Positions 59,580 to 64,000 of a DNA stretch of 64,000 nucleotides are shown piece after piece. The notes beneath the pieces were generated by a model. That model was not told the DNA's origin. It searched no databases and saw only the letters and a program-made list of their open reading frames with translations. The DNA comes from FEN-1219 sp963728995 (GTDB taxonomy: Bacteria > Pseudomonadota > Gammaproteobacteria > Steroidobacterales > Rariloculaceae). The DNA is taken from NCBI GenBank assembly GCA_963728995.1, contig CAVSMD010000002.1, forward strand, positions 682,001-746,000. Reading direction: 5' to 3'. The translations under genes and the position numbers were made by a program. Positions within the stretch are counted from its first letter, which is position 1; each line of letters starts with the position of its first letter.

Positions 59580-59957
59580 ATGCACACACGATTACTCGGC
59601 TGGATCGCGGTGGCCTGCGCGACGATCGCGTTCCCCGCCGCCGCCCATCACTCGTTCGCGGTCTGGGACATGAGCAAGAGCATCGAGTTCGAGGGGGTCG
59701 TCGAGACGCTCAAGCTGCGGAACCCGCACATGGCCATGACGCTCGTGCAGACGAAGCCCGACGGCACGAAGGAGACCATCAATTTCACCGAAGGCGCACC
59801 GGCCAACATGATCGTGCGCATGGGGCTGAAACCCGAAGACATTGCACCGGGCAAGAAGATCAAGGCGATCGGCGCGCCGCGCCGCGACAACGCGAACGAA
59901 TACTTTCTGAAGGCCATCATCCTGCCCGACGGCACGAAGATTTCGGCCGTTCCCTAG
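59580..59957 (+). CDS. DUF6152 small secreted protein
   Basis: This 125-residue protein has a signal peptide of 22 residues ending AAA before HHSFAVWD. The pattern FEGVVETLKLRNPHMAMTLV, MIVRMGLKPEDIAPGKKIKAIGAP and YFLKAIILPDGTKI fits DUF6152, though the usual RRGW is MGL here. It is placed 3 bases after its GHS-domain partner, so both are read from one transcript that may also include the quinohaemoprotein. It is the shortest member in the window together with the one at 19066. Function is unknown. Confidence 0.8.
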   Translation: MHTRLLGWIAVACATIAFPAAAHHSFAVWDMSKSIEFEGVVETLKLRNPHMAMTLVQTKPDGTKETINFTEGAPANMIVRMGLKPEDIAPGKKIKAIGAPRRDNANEYFLKAIILPDGTKISAVP

Positions 59958-59963
59958 GGGAAC

Positions 59964-60227
59964 CTAGCCGTCGGCCTTCGGGCCCGGTGGGTGACGAGCC
60001 AGCGCCGCTTTCGCCGCGCGCGGTAGACGCTTGATCTCGTGCTCGCGCCGCAGCGCAGCAGCACGGTCGCCGGCGGACTCTCGATAGATCAACGTGACAG
60101 GCAATCGCCCGCGTGTGTACTTGGCGCCGCGACCGGCGTTGTGCGCGGCGAGTCGCGCGGTCAGATCTCGCGCCACGCCGGTGTAGAAGGTGCGGTCGGC
60201 GCAGCGAACGATGTAGACGTACCACAT
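59964..60227 (-). CDS. GIY-YIG nuclease family protein (YhbQ-like)
   Basis: This 87-residue protein is one GIY-YIG domain: YVYIVRCADRTFYTGVARDLTARLAAHNAGRGAKYTRGRLPVTLIYRE, then RAAALRREHEIKRLPRAAKAAL. The catalytic Tyr pair, Arg (DLTARL) and Glu (REHE) are all present. Stand-alone proteins of this UPF0213 type are poorly characterised, with proposed DNA-repair or DNA-end roles. It is convergent with the DUF6152 gene at 59580, 6 bases between stops. It is unrelated to mobile elements here. Confidence 0.88.
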   Translation of the reverse strand: MWYVYIVRCADRTFYTGVARDLTARLAAHNAGRGAKYTRGRLPVTLIYRESAGDRAAALRREHEIKRLPRAAKAALARHPPGPKADG

Positions 60228-60285
60228 CGCGAGAAGACGACGCCGACGACGGCCGGCGCGTGCGGTGATCAGGAGGCCAAGACGC

Positions 60286-60807
60286 TCAGAGGCCCAACGC
60301 GTACAGCAGCGTATCGCTGTACATGATGAACCGACCGAACAGGATCACGCCGAACCACAGCACCAGCGACAGCGCGGCGACGACCTTGGCGCTCATCGGC
60401 GCCACGCCGCCGGCGGGCACTGCGTCGGTCTGCCGGGCAATCCCCGTGACATAGAACGCCAGCACGTTCAGACCGGCGATCAAGATCAGCACCATCTTGA
60501 TCTGAAACGAGAGGTTGGTCAGGTATTCCTGCGGTCCACCCACCGGGTTGCCGCCGACGAAGATCAGCCCGGTCGTCAGGTTGATCAAGAATCCGATCAC
60601 GCCGAGCGGCACGAAGCGCTCGAGGGACTTGATCGGTACGCCCTTCGCCACGCCGAGGATCCTGATATCGACGAGCCCCACGCTGCCGATCAGTATCGCC
60701 ATGCCGAAGAAATGCAGGATCTCGCATACGGGCCAGACCCAGTCGTGAGTCGCCACGTAATCGTTGACGCCGGTGCTCAGTAGAATCCGTATGAAAAGAT
60801 CGACCAT
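60286..60807 (-). CDS. Four-TM membrane protein (DUF6644-like)
   Basis: This 173-residue integral membrane protein has about four helices: WPVCEILHFFGMAILIGSVGLVDIRILG, VPLGVIGFLINLTTGLIFVG, FQIKMVLILIAGLNVLAFYVTG and VVAALSLVLWFGVILFGRFIMY. The conserved His in EILHFFGMA and the helix layout resemble small quinone- or haem-interacting membrane subunits of the DUF2214/DUF6644 type. It is paralogous to the next gene upstream (spacing 30 bases); both have the short H-F/H-A helix followed by LGxxxx-S-L-x-F/R-x-P. It is probably part of one operon with the MFS carrier. Confidence 0.72.
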   Translation of the reverse strand: MVDLFIRILLSTGVNDYVATHDWVWPVCEILHFFGMAILIGSVGLVDIRILGVAKGVPIKSLERFVPLGVIGFLINLTTGLIFVGGNPVGGPQEYLTNLSFQIKMVLILIAGLNVLAFYVTGIARQTDAVPAGGVAPMSAKVVAALSLVLWFGVILFGRFIMYSDTLLYALGL

Positions 60808-60837
60808 GACTGCGTTCCCCGTTTGAAGGTGCGGCGT

Positions 60838-61335
60838 CTAAAAGCCAAACCAGGCCTGCACGAACGCCGGGTATTCGGTCAAACGTCCGGCACAGATCGC
60901 CAGCGACCAGAATACGATCGATGCCAAAGCGAAGTACTTCGCCTCGATCGGCACACCCGTGCCGTTGACGACGGCCGGATGGTTGAACACTTTCGCCTTC
61001 GTGAGCTCGAGGTTCACCATGGCGAGCGCGATCATCGACAGCTTCACGAAGAACATCCAGTTGTGCAGATCGTTTGTCGCGTTCGCCGCGAGCAACGACA
61101 GCCCCGAGAATGCGTTGATCGTGAACCCCAGGTACATCCACGGAAACAGCTTGCGCAGGCTGTTGACGGGGATATCCGGCACGTAGCCAAGCAGACGCAG
61201 CGCCACGATCGTGTTGATGCCGACGACGATCGCGAGACCCATCGCGTGCAGCGACAGAATCCACGTGTACGCCCAGAACGACGGCGACTCACGTACCCAA
61301 ACAGCGTAGGCGCTGTTCTCAATAGCTTCGATCAT
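60838..61335 (-). CDS. Four-TM membrane protein (DUF6644-like paralogue)
   Basis: This protein of about 165 residues starts at ATG 61335 after GGGGGAGTGGCCG. It has four helices: FWAYTWILSLHAMGLAIVVGINTIVALRLLG, FPWMYLGFTINAFSGLSLLAAN, WMFFVKLSMIALAMVNLEL and YFALASIVFWSLAICAGRL. The His in LSLHAMG aligns with that in the downstream paralogue (EILHFFG), which suggests a duplicated pair forming a heterodimer. The sequences between helices (ATNDLHNWMFFVKLSM versus GGPQEYLTNLSFQIKMV) also align. Function is unknown. It is placed directly after the AAHS-type carrier. Confidence 0.72.
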   Translation of the reverse strand: MIEAIENSAYAVWVRESPSFWAYTWILSLHAMGLAIVVGINTIVALRLLGYVPDIPVNSLRKLFPWMYLGFTINAFSGLSLLAANATNDLHNWMFFVKLSMIALAMVNLELTKAKVFNHPAVVNGTGVPIEAKYFALASIVFWSLAICAGRLTEYPAFVQAWFGF

Positions 61336-61348
61336 CGGCCACTCCCCC

Positions 61349-62743
61349 TCAACGACCCTGAGCGACGGCGCGACCGAGATTGGTCGGAACGGCCGCCGGC
61401 TCTTCAACCGGCTCCTCGTCGGGCACGTCCGGCCTGATCTTCAGGAAGATCAGTACACCGGCGGCGCATAGCGATCCGAGCGCCATCACGATGGAGGTCG
61501 CCGGCACGCCGAAGCCGCCCTCGAACAGGAAGCCTGCCGCGGCCGGCGCGAGCACGGAGCCGCCGCGCCCGAAGCCGATGGCAAAGCCGGTGCCGGTTGC
61601 ACGGACGTGGGTCGGATAGGCGTGGGCGAAGATCGCGTACAACCCGACGATGCCGGCATTCGTGAAGAAGCCCGCGAAAAAACAGACCAGGCCGAGCTTG
61701 CCGAGATCGGCGGGTGTCTGACCGAAGATCGCGACCATCACGGTCGACAGCACGAGCACGCTGATCGTGAGCGCCTTGATCCCGTAGCGCATCGTCAGGA
61801 AGCCGAGCACGGCGCCGCCCGTGGCGCCACCGGCCATGTACCAGGTCAGGACGCCGCCGGCCGACGATGGCTGGAAGCCCATCTGCACGACGATCACGGG
61901 CACCCATTTCAGGATGTAGTAGAACGTGGTGATGTGGAAGAAATATGCCGCGGCCACGATGATCGTCGTCGCAAGGAGACCAGGCCGGAAAATGTCGCTG
62001 ACCGAGCGCTTACGCGTCTCCTCCGAGACCTCCGGCAGCGCCGCAACCGTTGGCTGGCCGATGTGCCGCATCGCCCGATTGATCTTGTCGAGCGCGCCGG
62101 CGGGTTGCTTACGTGCGAGCCAGTGCACCGACTCCGGAATCAGGAAAAATACGACAGGGATGAACACCAGCGTCGTGATGCAGCCGAAGTAGAACACCGC
62201 GCGCCAATCGTGATCGCGCAACAGCCACGACGCGACCAGGCCGCCGATCGCGCCCACCGCAGGATAGCCGATCGACATCAGCGAGACGGACAGGTGCTTT
62301 CTCTTCGCGTTCGAGAATTCCGCGGCAACCGCATTGACCGCGGCCAGCATGCCGCCTATGCCCAAGCCCGTGATGACTCGCCACGACGAGAGCACGATGA
62401 GTCCGGTCGAGGTGGATGCACCCTTCGTCGTGGTCGTGACCATGAACATGCCCACGGCCATGACGACGAGGCACCCTAGCACCAGCGGCCGCCGGCCTAC
62501 CTTGTCCGCGACGCCGCCGAGGACGATGGAGCCGATGGCCATGCCGACGAGCTCGGCCACGAGCACGAAGCCCAGCGTGGCACGATCGATGCCCCACTCC
62601 GCCATGATGCCCGGCGAGGCATAGCTGATCGACAGCACATCGAATCCGTCGAGTCCGTTGAGACCTATGGTGATCGCGATGATGATGATCTGCATCGTCG
62701 TCATCGGCGACTTCAAAAGAATGTCACGAGGATCTCTTTGCAC
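61349..62743 (-). CDS. MFS transporter, aromatic acid:H+ symporter (AAHS) type
   Basis: This protein of about 464 residues starts at GTG 62743, chosen because GGGGGAAAGTAC precedes it; an ATG further upstream lacks a leader. Twelve TM helices are expected. AAHS features are IITIGLNGLDGFDVLSISYASPGI-type TM1 (AITIGLNGLDGFDVLSISYA), VLGGVADKVGRRPLVLGCLVVMAVGM, SWRVITGLGIGGMLAAVNAVAAEFSNAKRK and FAHAYPTHVRATGTGFAIGFGRGGS. Relatives import 4-hydroxybenzoate, vanillate or similar acids. It heads an operon with two DUF6644-like membrane proteins. Import of aromatic acids would fit the cresol-dehydrogenase-like genes at 24 kb. Confidence 0.88.
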   Translation of the reverse strand: MQRDPRDILLKSPMTTMQIIIIAITIGLNGLDGFDVLSISYASPGIMAEWGIDRATLGFVLVAELVGMAIGSIVLGGVADKVGRRPLVLGCLVVMAVGMFMVTTTTKGASTSTGLIVLSSWRVITGLGIGGMLAAVNAVAAEFSNAKRKHLSVSLMSIGYPAVGAIGGLVASWLLRDHDWRAVFYFGCITTLVFIPVVFFLIPESVHWLARKQPAGALDKINRAMRHIGQPTVAALPEVSEETRKRSVSDIFRPGLLATTIIVAAAYFFHITTFYYILKWVPVIVVQMGFQPSSAGGVLTWYMAGGATGGAVLGFLTMRYGIKALTISVLVLSTVMVAIFGQTPADLGKLGLVCFFAGFFTNAGIVGLYAIFAHAYPTHVRATGTGFAIGFGRGGSVLAPAAAGFLFEGGFGVPATSIVMALGSLCAAGVLIFLKIRPDVPDEEPVEEPAAVPTNLGRAVAQGR

Positions 62744-62922
62744 GTACTTTCCCCCGGCTGGCTGTCTTCGGCAGCCTACGACGCTGAGCGTAGCATTTTC
62801 CTCACTCGACACCTAATTGCGAAGAATACTCGTCACCATCGACGTGAACGCGTGAGCCGCTTTGCTGCCTGGCTCGAATACGGTATTTTCTCGGTCTCGC
62901 CAAAACTGCACGGGACATAATC

Positions 62923-63834
62923 GTGAATCGGATCAGCGCTGTTCTGCTCGCCAGCAGCCTCGGGATGCTTACCGCGCAGGCGTGCGCACAATGGCCAAGC
63001 TATCCGACCCCGAACGTGCCGAAGAATTCCGACGGCACTCCGAACTTGAAGGCACCCGCTCCACGTACCGCGGAGGGTCATCCCGATCTCACCGGCATCT
63101 GGGAGATTTACTTCAACTCGATCGCCGCAGCGCCACCCCCGGGACAGGCGAGCCCGTCGCGGTCGCTGCAGGACACGGCCGATGGCAGCGGCGCGAATCA
63201 GCTCGGCCTCACACCGAGCAAGCCGCCGACAGATCCGAATGCGCCGCCGCGCGCCACCTTCTTCGACATCGGCGCGAACATCCCCGGCGGCCTGCCTTTT
63301 CAACCGTGGGCGCGCGAGCTTCGGGAGAAACGGGTAGCGGCGAACCAGAAAGACAATCCCGACGCGCACTGCCTGCCGATGGGATTCATGCAGCTGCATG
63401 GGCATCCGCAACCTCGCAAGATCGTGCAGACGCCGAACCTCATCGTCATCATGTACGAGGGCAACCAGGGGTTGCGCCAGATATTTCTCGACGGCAGGCC
63501 GCTACCGAAAGTCGATGAGGATCTGCAGCCTTGGTGGTACGGCTACTCGGTCGGGCACTGGGAGGGCGACACGCTCGTGGTGGAGTCCGTGGGATTTCGC
63601 GACGATGGTTGGCTCGACGTCTTTGGCAGCCCGTTGACGGACCAGGGCAAGCTCATCGAGCGTTGGCGACGGCCCGACTTCGGCCACTTGGAGATCGATG
63701 TCACGGTCGACGATCCGAAGGCCTATACGAAACCTTTCACCGTGCGCGTGAGTCATCAGATCATGCTCGACGAGCAGCTCATCGAATTCATCTGCAACGA
63801 GAATGAGAAATCCTCGCAGAACTACGATCCTTGA
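62923..63834 (+). CDS. Secreted GHS-domain protein (partner of adjacent DUF6152)
   Basis: This 303-residue protein starts at GTG 62923, with a signal peptide to about residue 22 (ACA-Q). Features are DGTPNLKAPAPRTAEGHPDLTGIWEIY, a Pro-rich insert, PFQPWARELREKR, DNPDAHCLPMGFMQLHGHPQPRKIVQTP, LIVIMYEGNQGLRQIFLDGRPLP, the core GYSVGHWEGDTLVVES, RPDFGHLEIDVTVDDPKAYTKPF and FICNENEKS. It is the closest relative of the protein at 53808. A DUF6152 gene begins 10 bases after its stop. The control region, about 180 bases, is shared with the divergent AAHS-type carrier. Confidence 0.78.
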   Translation: MNRISAVLLASSLGMLTAQACAQWPSYPTPNVPKNSDGTPNLKAPAPRTAEGHPDLTGIWEIYFNSIAAAPPPGQASPSRSLQDTADGSGANQLGLTPSKPPTDPNAPPRATFFDIGANIPGGLPFQPWARELREKRVAANQKDNPDAHCLPMGFMQLHGHPQPRKIVQTPNLIVIMYEGNQGLRQIFLDGRPLPKVDEDLQPWWYGYSVGHWEGDTLVVESVGFRDDGWLDVFGSPLTDQGKLIERWRRPDFGHLEIDVTVDDPKAYTKPFTVRVSHQIMLDEQLIEFICNENEKSSQNYDP

Positions 63835-63844
63835 GGAGTACGAA

Positions 63845-64000
63845 ATGAAAGCTCATTGGGTATTCGCTGTCGCTGCCGTCGCCGGCTCGGTCCTGCTGCA
63901 AGGGCCCGCGGCCGCGCACCATTCGTTCGCGGCAGAATTCGATCGAGCGCTGCCGGTCACGGTCACGGGCACGGTCACCAAAGTCGAGTGGGAGAACCCG
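63845..64000 (+). CDS. DUF6152 small secreted protein (partial, cut by window end)
   Basis: The first 52 codons are visible from ATG 63845, preceded by TTGAGGAGTACGAA. The signal peptide of 24 residues ends AAA before HHSFAAEFD, then TVTGTVTKVEWENP, where the window stops just before the expected conserved His of the N-P-H motif. It follows its GHS-domain partner by 10 bases and belongs to the same operon. Whether it is single-domain cannot be seen. Confidence 0.78.
   Translation, partial: MKAHWVFAVAAVAGSVLLQGPAAAHHSFAAEFDRALPVTVTGTVTKVEWENP

Overview
The window is about 64-65% GC, densely packed and on both strands. A BaeS/BaeR two-component pair, a marR-emrA-emrB operon, an N-terminally placed Tat/Sec secretome and many periplasmic c-type cytochrome and PQQ enzymes suggest a gammaproteobacterium, perhaps Steroidobacteraceae-like and possibly metagenome-derived. 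Acidobacteria carry some of the same families (DUF1592/DUF1552, HTH-TPR regulators), so the assignment is an inference. I saw no rRNA, tRNA, CRISPR array or complete insertion sequence.

Layout. 1-6.8 kb: the end of a TonB-dependent receptor, three large DUF6152-type secreted proteins, a secreted metallo-beta-lactamase-fold hydrolase and baeRS. 6.8-9.6 kb: a scarred, unusually GC-rich patch with an IS91-type transposase fragment, a ligA-like fragment, an intact nitronate monooxygenase, and an efflux outer-membrane protein remnant head-to-head with a start-less TetR gene. 9.8-23 kb: a membrane HTH-FlgO-TPR regulator, a secreted unknown, a DHOR-type dihaem protein, a low-GC SnoaL-like gene, an arylsulfotransferase, an SUMF1-type protein, a DUF6152 pair, palindromic repeats, a DUF6544-like protein and an MFS exporter. 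23-33 kb: catabolic genes, namely a cyclase-family lipoprotein, a 4-cresol-dehydrogenase-like flavoprotein/cytochrome pair, a CmcJ-type protein, a quinone oxidoreductase, an enolase-superfamily enzyme, a MetE-like methyltransferase and two CoA transferases. 33-41 kb: two PQQ enzymes with a DUF6152 fusion, then marR-emrAB and a CcoP-like dihaem cytochrome. 41.5-47 kb: an ankyrin/DUF1592/DUF1552 operon. 47-53 kb: an esterase-like hydrolase, a stand-alone 5'-3' exonuclease, another sugar dehydrogenase and an IorA/IorB molybdoenzyme. 53-64 kb: a long inverted repeat, three more DUF6152 pairs, an ABC exporter plus quinohaemoprotein (each frameshifted), a GIY-YIG protein, two DUF6644-like membrane proteins and an AAHS-type MFS carrier.

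The recurrent theme is a two-part secreted module present eight times. One part is a DUF6152 domain whose predicted mature protein always begins with His-His. The other is a domain with a G(H/Y)S-x3-(W/L) core followed by an L-V-hydrophobic strand. Four loci carry them as one fused protein (200, 2310, 5728, 36043) and four as adjacent genes (18338/19066, 53299/53808, 58821/59580, 62923/63845). Several copies lie beside quinoprotein dehydrogenases or transporters, which suggests a periplasmic, possibly metal-dependent accessory to oxidative catabolism. This is the best candidate for an undescribed system here.

Four otherwise intact genes carry single-base insertions (near 43840, 54993, 55910 and 56650). 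Three are in consecutive genes, so sequence error must be excluded before calling them pseudogenes.
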